A DNA stretch of 64,000 bases from Conus ventricosus (taxonomy: Eukaryota > Mollusca > Gastropoda > Neogastropoda > Conidae): NCBI GenBank assembly GCA_018398815.1, contig CM031596.1, forward strand, positions 71,129,069 through 71,193,068, given 5' to 3'. The notes beneath the pieces were generated by a model, which searched no databases, was not told the origin of the DNA, and was given only the letters and a program-made list of their open reading frames with translations. A program made the translations under genes and the position numbers. Within the stretch, counting starts at the first letter, position 1. Every line of letters starts with the position of its first letter. Of the stretch, positions 23,418 through 59,077 are shown one piece after another.

Positions 23418-26400
23418 CAATTTTCTTTTTTTTTTATTTGGGTTGTTTTTTTTTTGTTTTGTTTTGTTTGGGTTTTTCTTTTTTTTTAAAGATGGAACGT
23501 AAAAAACAGTATGATTTATACATTCTTGATAAATTGATATCTGCTTCAATATAGATAAACAAATTTCTGTAGGATTGCTGTCACACTACCACATACTGTG
23601 AGGGGGAATACATAAACTCATCACTATCTTTTGTCATTTCTGTCTGTTTCTTTTTTGTCATACATTTTCTTTCTATGGATGCATTTTAATTACAGACATG
23701 AATGCTTCAGTTAAAATGTTAAGTTAGGATTACTTGAAAAAAGTCGGTTTAATTTATGTATAATAACCTTGAATAATCAACATAGTTGGGCTTGTTTTTT
23801 TAGTAACAGTTCATAATAGTAATATTCCAGTGTGAGTCAAGCTTTCTAATGTTCAAGCTTTTATGGAGAAAAGAACAGAATTTGTTGAATGGGAAAAGAT
23901 TCCAAGATTTATGACATCACGTTCTGTCAAGCTTTATATAGAGAGAGGAAGTGCATGTTGCCATCAGAACTTTTAGCAGTTCTCAACTTTCTTGGCAGTT
24001 TGCTTGAAGTTGGAAGATGATATGTCTAGTGTGGTGAAGGTAACATGTGTTCATATGGTTTGAAGTGATATGTTGAATTTTGAGTGATTGGATTTGATTT
24101 TCTTACTCTATTGAGAAAGCATACAATAGAACTACAGTGGGTCAGAGAAGGTGAGATTCATAGTCACTCAAATTATCAAGCAGACAGTGGCTCAGAAGTG
24201 GTGACTGATCGTGGGTCGAAATGATAAGACGTGAAAATGAGTGACCCACAATTTTTTTTAATTTTACATGAAAATGAAGAGGGCCATAGTGGCTCAGAAG
24301 TGATGAGAAGAGGCATTTGTTTAGGTTCTCAGTTGGAGTTTGTGGTTGTTTGCTTTTACATTCATCACGTACATGCATTTCATATTCATGTACATGCAGA
24401 GGCATGATGCACAGAAATGATACTCTGCACACACCCACCTCCCTCCCCATACTCATTACCTGAGCCCCTCCTTCTCCCTGACCTGTGTATTTTTCTGGCT
24501 CTTGTTTTGATATTCACAAATCATTAAACATTACACGCTGTTTGTGACTAGGCAGACATTTCTTTTTCCCCCTACAGAATTCATCAATCTTGCAGTATAA
24601 TTTTATGATTAATGTGTTTTCCCATGATTTTTCAGTATTTCTTGTACAGTTTATTTTGTTGTTTTTGCTTTAGAGGTAGAAAAGAAAGGACTGGTCGGAG
24701 CAAAGAAGCGAGTTTGTGGAGGGAGAAAAAGTCTCTGTTCTTTCATGTTACGTTCGAAAAGTGAATAAAACAGTCACTAGATACTTACGTCATGCATTGT
24801 TTCTTGTCTAGTGTTTTGTTTTGTGGTTTGAATGTGCAGTTGTGCATGCACTTAGAGTCAAATGCAGTTTATTGAAGCAAACAAAACGATCAACGATCAC
24901 CAAAAGGTGGGAACATGCATGAACAACCACTCTGTATAACTCCTTACTCGATATGACCAAAAATTCTGTGTCTGGTCTTTTAGATCTGTTTAACCATATG
25001 ATTTAACCATACTTTGTGAGCATTTAGCAAAAAATACTATGAATACAATGAACTGGGGGGAAAAAAAGAAGAAAGCGGTACTTACGCATCTGTGTTGTGT
25101 AACCATTATGTTGTCTTGATGCGCTTTGACTGAAAGAATTCTTGCTAACTCTCTTGTGCAAGATCACATCTAGCTGTATCTGAATCTTCAGTAATATGCT
25201 GATGTATTGGAGCAATAATGGGGACTACAGGCCTGAAATATTTGGGGGGGGGGGGGGGGGGGGGGGGGGATAAACAATAGAGGAAGGATTTGTGGCAAAC
25301 TATTTCAATGAATCAAGTTTGAAAATAATTTGTAATGGGAGAAACTCTCTCCACAGTAGGTACTGGAAGATCAAGTATCCCTCTACCATTTGCTGTGTGA
25401 TGGTTATTTTTGAAGACGAATACACACACTTTGTAGAAAACACATTCATTTTAGTTGAAAAGTGTACCAAGAGTTTTAGGATAAACAGGACGGGTCATTT
25501 TTTCATGCTTAACTTTTCAAACAAGTACCTTATTCCTACGTCCTGTGAAAATGCCCTTAACAATAAGGACATCTGAACAAACAAAAAGGAGAAAAATGAC
25601 AAGAGAATGGCGCTAAATTGAATCCCTCTGACCAATCTGTCTTGAAGTTAAATGCAAAAATCACTTCTACCAATAAGTTACTTCTACAGTTTCCCAACGT
25701 TCTTTTTGGCATAGCCACACACTCTCTTGTCTGCTCCAGAATTGTTGGCTTCATATTTTTTCCTCAGGAAAGCACTACCAGCTGGCTAGAAATATACGTT
25801 GTTTGGACACGTATATTGCTGCTGGGGGCAGCATGAAGATGATGTTATAATGATTATAGTCACATTTATGGTACAATTTTCCCTAAGGCCTAAAAGGCTG
25901 AAAGTGCATTACAGTAAATGTGAAGCATAGTTATGAAATTTACATGTTGAAATAATTCATGTCAAAGGGAATATGAAGAACTGTATCATACAAGAGGTTA
26001 AACATGAAGTGCACTGAGACAGCCCCAACTTGCTCATACCCAGTGTTGAGTGTGCTATGGGCTCCATTGGGAAAACTTGTGAACCTCACAATCAAGTTTC
26101 ATCCACTTGCGTATGTGTCTCTGAGAGTTTTGCTCAAATTTACTGACCAACAGTGCAGGTATCTGTTTCACTTAGGCCTGGTTGACACCAGGGTATGTTA
26201 TGAAAGTAAGGATAGAGAAAAGGCCTGCCATGTAGTCTCAGACCAGAATGGAAAGCTGTAGCATGATCTTTGTCATCCTCATCCTCATCGATCAGCATAA
26301 AAAAAGGCCTCTAATTCTGGAGTCCTCTGTTGTCATTGTGACCTATGATTAATTTTTTCCATATCTATGCTGTTGGTGAGGTTTTGTGTGGGTTACCGGT

Positions 26401-27056
26401 ATAGGCAAATTCATAGGAGCTGTCGTTGAATGGATGTGGTAGCTCCCTCCAGAAGGAACGTTGACTCACGCTGGCTCCATGACTAAGCAATTATTGTCAT
26501 CAGAAGCCAGTGCTGTCTTAGGTATGTTGGATCAGAACAGGCGCCACTGAAGTGACTCGGCAGCAGTGCAGTGTCTCCTCTTTTGGGTTGCCTCATGATC
26601 GACTTACTGCTCTCTGTGGATTGCTGATACTAGGGCTGCAGTGGGACAAACCAGGGTGTGGCTGTGGATGGGAGCCACAATGGGCATCATGGGTGCAATG
26701 CCTCTGAGGTGGCATGGAAGAGAACAGAAAAAAGAAAATCCAGGTCTATATAGATATTGCCCAAAGAAAATGATTATAGTGTTAATGGGCTGTCCCAAAA
26801 GCTACCTTCTATCGTTCTGAGTACACTGTCTTGCTTTAAATTACAGTTTGAATGACTTACAATGCTTCCAAAACTTAGCTACTTTCACAAGATGACTAAC
26901 AAACCTTAGACCATACCGGTAAGGAAATCCCGAGTTTGTGTTGAGACTCCTGGAGAACGTTAGTTTTGCTTCGCAGAATTCCATGAGGATTCTGGATCAA
27001 GCGAGACTGCAAGATTGTCGTGCACACACAATATTTGCTCAGGAATGGACATGTAG
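23418..27056. repeat. 3.6-kb duplicated block, copy B
   Basis: Near-identical to 19690-23317. The poly-G run is 26 bases here (25244-25269) against 39 in copy A. After about 27056 the sequence continues uniquely. It probably represents the same locus assembled twice. Confidence 0.9.
26016..26735 (+). mobile_element. Long tRNA-headed SINE fragment, copy B of the duplicated block
   Basis: The counterpart of 22281-22990 inside duplicated copy B. It should not be counted as an independent insertion if the duplication is an assembly artefact. Confidence 0.75.
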
Positions 27057-27978
27057 TACTACTGTCTCCTTTACACAGTGCTTCCACATTTACTCTCTAT
27101 CAAATTTATTATTGTGCTAATGATTGTGGTTTCATTTCAATTCTTGGAATATTTTTGATAAGCTTGGCTATTCAGGATTTATCATCTTTATCTGTTAATC
27201 ATCAAAAGTAGTTCGAAACAAGCAAGCATCTTTGAAGTTGCCCACAGAACTGGCTTACCCATGTGGCATCCTTGTTTTTGGTCAGCTGATACAAAGGCTA
27301 TAACATTATATAGCTATTATATCAGCTAATTTTGAAGTCTCAGAGACTTGTTATATCTCATTGGCTACTAGAGTAGTCTCATTGTCTGTCCAGTCTCGTA
27401 TACTGCGTTGCAGTGGTTAGCAATGCTTACTTTGGTTGCATTGAACTATCTTCCTAGCTGTTTTCAGCATGATGGCGGATGACAAATGGGTTGATGTTTT
27501 TCAAGAGTATGAGTCAAAACCAGAAGAGGAAGGAAAAAGGGGACATTGAAGATTTATTACGCAATAGCCTTCTTGACAGCAGAAATGGATGCATTTCAAT
27601 TGACCACATCTCTTCCACATAAATGATATAGAAGGGCACAATGGAAGCAGTGTAACTGAGGAGGGGGATGAAGACAATCATCATCATGCCCCTGGCTCAA
27701 GCCATTCCAGAAAACGTTCAGAATGCATGGATTTTGAGAACATTATGAAAGACGGGCAAGACCGGATTGGACGATTCTTTGTCTTTCAGATTCGATTCCT
27801 GTATCTGCATGGAGAATTAGGGACCCAGCATCGATGGTGTATATGCATCAGTCATTAACACTGGACCGAAATTTGTAGTGGATGGAAAGAAAATAGAAGA
27901 ATAGCCTTGGTCATGCTCAAAGCCAAAGAATATCCCTTCCATGAAAATTCCTAAACTAACTCCAGAACTGAATTTCAT
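27057..27978 (+). other. Intergenic, short acidic reading frame at 27469
   Basis: An ATG at about 27469 opens MMADDKWVDVFQEYESKPEE and stops after roughly 25 codons. The acidic start recalls transposase N-termini, such as the piggyBac derivative at 60178, but there is no following domain and no ends were found. Otherwise nothing was recognised. Confidence 0.3.
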
Positions 27979-27996
27979 GGATCATCATCATCATCA

Positions 27997-28707
27997 TCAT
28001 TCTCTTGCCCATGATGGGCGTAGAGGAGAGATGAGAGACACTCTCGAAGCCAGGCACCGCCATCCGGCCCTGTCCTCTGCCTGTCGCATCAGCGTAGGGC
28101 CATCCATCCTGGTCCATTCTTTGATGTTGTCCATCCAGCATTTGGCTTGTCGTCCCCTTCGTCTGCCGCCTTCCAGCGTGCCCTGGATGACTGTTTTGGG
28201 CAGTGAATTGTGGCGTATGACATGCCCGAACCACGACAGCTTCCTCTTCTTGACTGTTGCCAAGAGGGGTTCTTGGGGGCCTGCAAGTGATGTTATTTGG
28301 CTCCTCACAAGGTCGTTTGTCTTCCGGTCTTGCCAAGAGATCCCGAGCAAGCGCCTGAAGCATTTAGTTTCAAACGTCTGGATTCTCTTGGTGGTCTCTG
28401 CTGTCATGGTCCAGCTTTCGCAGCCATACAGCAGGATGGACAGCACCAGGGACTTGTACAGCTTCATCTTTGTAGGAAAGCTGATCTCCCTGCTCTTCCA
28501 GATCTTGTTTAGCTTTGCCATTGCTGCTGTTGCGATCGCTAGTCTGGTCTTGATTTCTGTTGTAGAGCGACCGTCTTTGGTGAGAGTGGCGCCAAGGTAT
28601 TTGAAAGCGCCCACTTCTTCAAGCTGTTGTCCGTTCATGTAGATTTCAGCATGGGTGTTGGTTGTGCTGTTGACCAGGACTTTGCTTTTTTCTGTGCTCA
28701 CTTCCAT
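27997..28707 (-). pseudogene. LINE RT thumb and C-terminal region
   Basis: Frame 28707-27997 begins at the strand after the catalytic box and contains KYLGATLTKDGRSTTEIKTR, LYGCESWTM and the C-terminal LSWFGHVIRHNSLPKTVIQG and GGRRRGRQ segments typical of RTE-type elements. It runs to the (TGA)n tail. Confidence 0.85.
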
Positions 28708-30439
28708 TCCATATGCACCTGCCTTTCTTCCAGTCTCTTTGTCAGGTCTTGTAGTTCTTCGTTGCTGCCTCCCATCAGGTCGATGTCATCTGCGAACCTC
28801 AGATTATTGATGATTCTTCCTCCGATGGAGACAGTGGAGTGGAAGTCATGGAGGGTTTCACGCATGATATTTTCCAGGAAGAGATTGAACAGTACGGGAG
28901 ATAGCAGGCAGCCTTGACGGACTCCAACTGTGGTCTTGAAGTAGTCCCCTATCTGGTTGTTGAGGAGGACTGCGCTGCTGGCGGTGTTATACAGCGCCTG
29001 GATGGTTTGGACGAGACCCTCCTCAATGCCAAACTTTCTGAGCACTTGCCACAGACCCTTGTGCCACACCCTGTCAAACGCTTTCCTAAAGTCAATGAAG
29101 TTGTGGAACAGGTCTCTCTGATGTTGCAGATGTTCTCCATCAGTATCCGGCAGGTGAAGATCTGTTCTACTGTGCTTCTGCCTGCCCTGAATCCAGCTTG
29201 TTCTTCCGCCAGGTGTTCTTCCGCCTCTTTCTTCAGTCGATTCAAGATGACTCTGAGCATGATTTTACTGGTGTGGCTAATGAGACTTATTGTTCTGTAG
29301 TTCTGGCATTGGCGTAGATTTCCCTTTTTGGGCAGGGGGATGATGAGTGATTGAGTCCATTCTGTGGGCCACTGTTTTGTCTCCCAGATCTTCTGACAAA
29401 TCGATGTTACTAGAGTGACCAATTCCTTCCCTCCATGTTTGAGCAGCTCTGCTGGAATATTGTCTGCTCCAGGTGATTTCCCTGCCGGAAGGCTGCCGAT
29501 GGCTTCTTCCACTTCTTCTCTCATCACTGGTAGTGGTGAGGATTCCCTTGATGGTGTTGAGTCCCCTTCAAACAGACTGTCGTCTGGCTGTATAGGGTAG
29601 TTGTAAAGTTCTTGGCAGTACTGTGTCCATCTGTTCAAAACAGCGGAGCTTTCTGTCAGCAGCTCGCCTGAGGTATCCTCGATGACTGACGATCTGTTTT
29701 GCTGCGTCTTGGTGAGGTTTTTCAGTGTGGTGAAGGCATGTTTGCTGTTTCCCTTTTCCATGCCTTTCTCGATGTTCTCGCACTGATTATTGATCCATTG
29801 TTCTTTGGCTTCAATCATTTCCTTCTTTACAAGGTTGTTGGTTTTTCGATACTGTGCGGCTTGTTCAGGGCTGGAATTTTTCGTATTCTTCAGTGATCTT
29901 CTTTTGTCGCAGAGGTCAAGGATGTCGTTTGAGATCCATGCTTGGTGTTTCTTCCTCTGTCGCCCAAGTACCTCCTCTGCTGTTTCGCAGACTGCCTCAT
30001 TGAAGCTGTTTGTGAGGTCGTTGATGTCATTGTGCAGGAGGTTGAGTGCCGCGAACCGCCCCCCGAGCTGTGCCTGGAATGCCTCTTCTATCTCTGGGTC
30101 TTTTAACTTCTCCAGGTCAAACTTGATGCGTGGCTGCGCAGGTTGGTACTTTTTCTTCAATTTGATCTTCATTGTGAGCAGCACGAGATCGTGGTCGCTG
30201 CCTATATCAGCTCCGGGGTATGTCCTCGTCTTTGCTTTATTGATGCTTGATTTGAAGCGCCGCGGAGTGAGGACAAAGTCGATCTGGTTGTGAGTCATTC
30301 CGTTCGGCGCATGCCAGGTTGTTCTTCTTGACAGTTTGTGGGGGTAAAGGGTGTTGGCAATGGTGAGCTTTTGGGTGCAGGCAAACTCCAGAAGGCGAAG
30401 TCCCCTGTCGTTAGTTTCCCCTGTGCCGTATTGACCCAC
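28698..30439 (-). pseudogene. LINE reverse transcriptase domain, frameshifted
   Basis: The long frame 30439-28949 includes the end of the endonuclease (GSDHDLVLL), the RT finger motif PAGKSPGADNIPAELLKHGG and the YRTISLISHTSKIMLRVI stretch, then AGFRAGRSTVEQI. A frame change moves to 29069-28698, which holds the RQGCLLSPVLFNLFLE motif and the catalytic FADD box (NLRFADDIDLMG). All core RT motifs are present but split, so the copy is dead. Confidence 0.9.
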
Positions 30440-31057
30440 TGTTCCAGCCCAGTCTTTGTAGGCATCTGGGCCGACTTTGGCGTTGAAGTCCCCTGAACTA
30501 TGATGATGTCTTTCTTGGGGGCTTTTCTGATGGTGTCTTCTACTTTCTCGTAGAATTCTTCCACCGCCTGATCTTCGTGGCTGGTAGTTGGAGCATACAC
30601 CTGTATGATGTTGATGTTCTTTGGTTTGGCTGACACACGAATGCTGATGATTCTGCTGTTAACAGGTGTGCAGCTCAAGATGCATCCAGTGATTTCTTTG
30701 CGTACGATGAAAGCTACGCCTTTTCATGTAGTGACTCTTCGCCACTGTACCACATCTTGTGTCCTTCCTCTGTGATTGCTTCTCCAAAGCTGTCCATCTT
30801 ACTTCCGACATACCCACAATGTCCCATTGGTAACGTCTCAGCTCGTGCTCTAGTTCTTTTACTTTGCCGCACTGATGAAGTGTACGAACATTCCAGGTTC
30901 CAATGGTAATTTTCTCAGTTGGCAGCTTGTATGATGTCTTTGCCCCAGTAGCTGACTTTTCACTTCCACCCTGGTGCTTGTCAGTGGGAAGCGCGGTCGT
31001 TGGTAACCCGGGCCCCGGCCGATCCGGTATGTTGCTGGCTATGGTTGTATCTCTCAT
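30295..31057 (-). pseudogene. LINE endonuclease domain, frameshifted
   Basis: The reading frame at 31057-30659 carries IGTWNVRTLHQCGKVKELEH and then GMSEVRW, the N-terminal motifs of the exonuclease-endonuclease-phosphatase fold used by LINEs to nick target DNA. After a frame change it continues in 30678-30295 with ARTSRIISIRVSA-like strands and the NIIQVYAPTTS motif. The catalytic histidine region continues in the next frame (GSDHDLVLLTM). It is inactive owing to frameshifts. Confidence 0.85.
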
Positions 31058-31599
31058 GACTTTTCTGTGGGCTTAGGTTAATCCTTGGTGGCGCCAATCC
31101 CCTCTCCAAGTCTCCTACTGTGACAGGTAGTACTGGATACTTTCTCGTTTACACATGACGGCCATCTGGCGAGTGTACAAAATCTGGTGACTGGTCACCT
31201 GATCCTTGTTGCCAACCCCTCATGACCAATCACTGGCAAAAGCAAATCAAGAAAGAAACCATTCAGCTTAAGTACATGTTCAACAAATTGGCTACCACAC
31301 TGATTACTTGTCATGTGCCACAAAGACATGTCACAAGCTGATTTAGTCTTGTGTGCTGCACACTACCTCCACATTTTCAGCCTGTCACAAACTCCCAACA
31401 GATTTACATCTGCCGAGTCCACAGAAACATTTCTGGGCAATGACATCACCAAGAAGATGCAGGAAACGTGTTTACAAAGAAAACGAACCATGGGAAGGGA
31501 AGAGAATACAGTCTCTGAACAGTCTTCAGTCACTCATGTTGGGCTTAAGTGATAGCTTTTGACTCATCCAGACATATTGTTAACATGGACATCACCAAT

Positions 31600-32040
31600 G
31601 CCACTCATCCATTCCTCAAAGAATCCCCCCCCCCCCCCCCCCAACTCCATACCACCTCACCACACACACACGCACACACACACATGATCTCCAGTCCTAA
31701 GTCCTCCCCTCCACACATACACTGCGCATGTACACACGTTTCCCCGCAATCAATGGCCTCCACTCCCACACCTAACACACGCACACATATGCATCATGCA
31801 CATGTGAGCGCACACACGTAAGCGTGAACTCGCGCAAACATACATGCGCACACACACACCAGACATATCGCGCACACACACACCTATTCACACCTGTACA
31901 CACTGACGCACATGGAGGCCTTTCTGGTTCGCTTCCACAGCCAGGTGGGATAGTTTTGCCTGAGTGGAGTCTGTGAGAGGACACTGACATTTTTTCTCTT
32001 TTTTTTTTAGAGGGGGGGGGGGGGGGGGGTGTCATTTGTC
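31600..32040. repeat. Poly-C, (CA)n-rich and poly-G simple sequence
   Basis: A C run at about 31627-31642, CA/CG-rich imperfect dinucleotide sequence from about 31665 to 31910, and a G run near 32012-32029. Confidence 0.8.
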
Positions 32041-32149
32041 AACACTCGGCGGTAAATCTACCCATGTGCTCATAGGTCTCAAGCTGGTTTTTTGTCTTCT
32101 GCTTGGGTCCGATTGATCTTTCAGTGTGGCAGAAGAGAGTCTGCAGATA

Positions 32150-33930
32150 GTAGACCATGTGGCCTCCCTGATAAATACAAGGTCTGGTGTCTGCAGTCAA
32201 TGCTGATCCTAAAAGCTCCACTGGCCTCTACTGACATAATGATATCAGCACTAGCAAAGTGGAGTCAATGGAGGCCAAAATTAACAAGTGCACAAGTAAA
32301 TGGCTTGGTATCCCACCTGGTCTCACTGTCGTTGCGCTCTGCTTCCGCCAAGCAAAGCTGAAGCAACCCCTGAAATCCATTGTGGAGGAGCAAAAAGTGG
32401 GTAAAGCAAGGTTTCTAACTATGTCACGGACTTAGTAGACATAGCTGTGAGATGGATGAGTCCAGTCCAATCTAAAACTGGCAGAACGTGGAAAGTTCAG
32501 AAGGCAACATGACATGGCAAAAGAACACAGATCGGGGAAATAACTAGACGCATGCCCACCAACAGACAGGGAGGGGGTCAACAAAAATAAAGTAGTGATC
32601 AAAAGCAAAAGGGAAAACAAAGAGGCAAGTAGTAGGGGAGTTGATTGATTGATTGATTGATAATCTTTATTTCCAAGGGTAAACAGAAAAGCAAACATAA
32701 TTTTTTTCATCCGACCCTTGCCCCGCTAAGGAGCTAAGCGTGACTAGCAATTAACTAAGCATAAGATAAGATAGGATAATGTTGCTTATAGCCCAGCCGA
32801 CCGCAAAGGGCCACATCAGGGCTGTAACTAAGCATGACTAGGAATTAAAAACTTACAAAAACGTTTAACAAAAATACACATCTTCAAAAACACAAAGATG
32901 TGGATGAGTTGTTTCTTCTTCAACACTGATGCATACATAAACTTAAAAGGGGAAAAGAACAACATTGAACAACAAACAAGAAGAAACGAATAGATTACGA
33001 AAAAAGAAAAAAAACACCACACATTCACACACAAACATACAGAAAGCGATCCTTCTATCAGTTATCAAAGGAGTGAAAGTTGAAGAAAGAAGAGGAGAGA
33101 ATCCAGAAGCAGCCTACCAAGGCCAACAGGGGCAGTGAACCACATGGGGAAAATGCACCCTAAAGAAGCTGGAATGGCACATGGCAGGCACCTTTCAGAA
33201 TCAGCTTCATTGTCACATCTCTGTATGACCTCCTGACCCCAATTTTAAAAAAAGTGAAATGGGGGAAATCAAATGACCCATGAAGTATCCACTCTGACAG
33301 GGCAAACAAACAACGGAACATGTCCAGAGTTTATGCAGAGCTGCACTTACCCATTACCCAGAGAAGATACTCGTGGAGACACAACCAAGTGCTTGCTTAA
33401 AGAGATTGCACATGCGGTTAGCACTGCCAAAGAACACGATGCCACCAGGGACATCAGCATCAACGTTCAGTACTGCAGATGCCCACAAACCAGGTCTGGA
33501 ACAGCTCTAACATCAACAGCATGGAGGCGGGGTTTACTGGATGGCATGGAAGATTAGCAGTCTTTCCAGAATGGGAGTACCATTCAGAAACTACCAGGAA
33601 GAATGCCATGAAACTGAATATCGTGCTACACACGATCCCCCAAACTAGTGATTCTTATTAAACTCACTCGTATATGAAGGCAGAATGTAACAAGCCCACT
33701 TAAGCCCACTTCCACAGAACTGAGAAGTATGCCAGCCTAGCTTGCAGGCTGGGAAAATCTGGCATCCAAGCAAAAGTCCTCAGCACAGAAGTTGGAGCAA
33801 GAGGATGCGCAAGCTCATCAGTCTATGACCTCGTGGAATAAATCGGGATTTACAGCAAAAAGAGGTCTAGAACCTTGAATCTGACTGCAGACGAGCATCA
33901 AGGAGTCATGACATGGATGGAGCCCAACCT
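32150..33930 (+). mobile_element. Degraded non-LTR retrotransposon, C-terminal part
   Basis: Pieces in several plus-strand frames resemble the C-terminal half of a reverse-transcriptase polyprotein seen repeatedly in invertebrate genomes. They are SKWLGIPPGLTVVALC and KSIVEEQKVGKAR (about 32300-32420), then TTEHVQSLCRAALTHYPEK (about 33310-33370), and EVGARGCASSSVYDLVE (about 33790-33840). A tetranucleotide (TTGA)n run at 32640-32662 interrupts it. It has many stops and frame changes. Confidence 0.55.
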
Positions 33931-33966
33931 TAGAATGTAAAACGTTCAAGGCCAAAACACGTGCTT

Positions 33967-33968
<2 letters not shown>

Positions 33969-33999
<31 letters not shown>

Positions 34000-34000
34000 C
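33969..34000. repeat. (GT)n microsatellite
   Basis: A short GT dinucleotide run. Confidence 0.9.
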
Positions 34001-34265
34001 TCTGAAGACCTGCTGTTAAGCTGTCCCTAAAGTTTCTTCCCCTTGAGGCGAAATTCTGGCCATCCCCATTCAGAAGATCTGGCATCTGTCACCCCATTCA
34101 AAGCAAAGAATGAAACCACGGCACAAAGAAAATCATTTCTCCACAAATATATGGTAAAGACGACAAGAAGCAACAGCCAGTGCCTTGTGATCCAAAGATT
34201 CAACACTACTACGTACCTTTGCTCATCCCTTTCCCCCACTTACAATAAACATACAAGTAAAATGG

Positions 34266-34301
34266 TCGGGGGGAGGGGAGGGGGGGGGGGGGGGGGGGGA
34301 G
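34266..34301. repeat. Poly-G run
   Basis: A G-rich tract with single A interruptions ending in a long pure G run. Confidence 0.85.
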
Positions 34302-34615
34302 GCTGAAGGCTAGGGCTGTGTCATCCCTAAGATCGTCACAGCTGTCGGAAACACGAAAATACCTGCACCTACAGTGCATTAATTAGTGTTTTCCACCGTT
34401 CTTTTTTCCGCTCTTGCTATTCTCCAAACTGGGTCATGGTAGCCTAATCCAATTTAGATCCAGATTAAGATCAGGATTATTCTCTTTCTTTAATGTCCAT
34501 CTGTCATACTTGACAATCATTGACACGAAGAAGGTTCAGAATGAAATATACACAGCGTAAGAAAAAAAAAGGTGAGAGATATGATTGACTATTGGGCTCT
34601 ACTCTACTGGCATAT

Positions 34616-34966
34616 TCAAGCTGAGTGCTGAGGGGTGATCGGGGACATAACAGTCTTTGTGGGTATGGTGTTCCAATCAGAAGAGGTTCTCAGAGAAAAA
34701 GAATTGTTACAGTAAGCGATTCGCCTTGGAATGCCCTGGTATTGTTGGTTATGATAGCTTATTCTGCAGCCGGAGGGCATGGGCTTCAGATCGACACACC
34801 TCACACGTGCAAGTCCAGAGTAGATTTTGTAAAGGATGGCGAGTCTTGAGGACCGTCGATGTCCCTCAAGAGATAGCCATTGCAGCTGTTCAAACACCTT
34901 GGTTACGCTCCAGGTATTACTGTGTCTGTTTGAGCATACGTACGTGCTCTTTTTTTTAATCTTCAA
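34616..34966 (-). pseudogene. Non-LTR retrotransposon C-terminal fragment
   Basis: The minus-strand frame reads LQWLSLEGHRRSSRLAILYK, then PRRIAYCNNSFSLRTSSDWN. This is the conserved end of many Jockey/CR1-type LINE proteins (W-x-x-L-x-x-R-R, then Y-x-x-SF-x-RT-x-x-W-N). There is no RT core on the same fragment. It is a 5'-truncated, dead copy just upstream of TOP3A. Confidence 0.7.
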
Positions 34967-35221
34967 ATTTATGGCGTATGATGAAATTCTCCACTAGTTC
35001 TGATCTGGAGTCTTTTTTTTTAAGTGTTGGGATCCGTTTATTAAAACAACATTCTGTATTGTATATCAGATCACACAATCTCTGAATCAAGAACTTCAAA
35101 GCGCAGGATGTCTGCATGGACACTATTGTGAGTTTTATGAATCAAAATCAGTTATTAGCTGTCAATAGCTTTATTTGGTTAACTTTTACTTCATTTGGGA
35201 AGAATTTGTTGGGAGGTTGCC

Positions 35222-35232
35222 AAAATGGCGGC
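35222..35232 (+). promoter_or_regulatory. YY1-like site upstream of TOP3A
   Basis: AAAATGGCGGC matches the core of the YY1 motif (AANATGGCGGC), which in animal genes often lies at or just downstream of the start site of housekeeping promoters. It is 140 bases before the first TOP3A ATG. A true start site cannot be placed from sequence. Confidence 0.45.
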
Positions 35233-35371
35233 AACTTGAAGCAAAAGTACCCTTAAGTGTGTGACCCTACGTGCTACAGGCTTTTAAAAAAGTGGAGTTA
35301 AGTTTTTCATAAATACGAGATATTTGCCCGAGATTCATCCCTTGAAAAATACATTGCATGTCTCTGTTTCA

Positions 35372-59077
<23,706 letters not shown>

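Larger units (their letters stand above)
27979..31160 (-). mobile_element. RTE-like non-LTR retrotransposon, decayed
   Basis: Minus-strand LINE with an apurinic-type endonuclease at its 5' side, a central reverse transcriptase and a basic C-terminal segment, followed by a (TGA)n tail at 27979-27999. Endonuclease then RT in one long frame, with a trinucleotide tail, is the RTE pattern. At least four frame changes separate the open pieces, so it is not autonomous. The 5' limit is uncertain (about 31160-31230). Confidence 0.85.
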
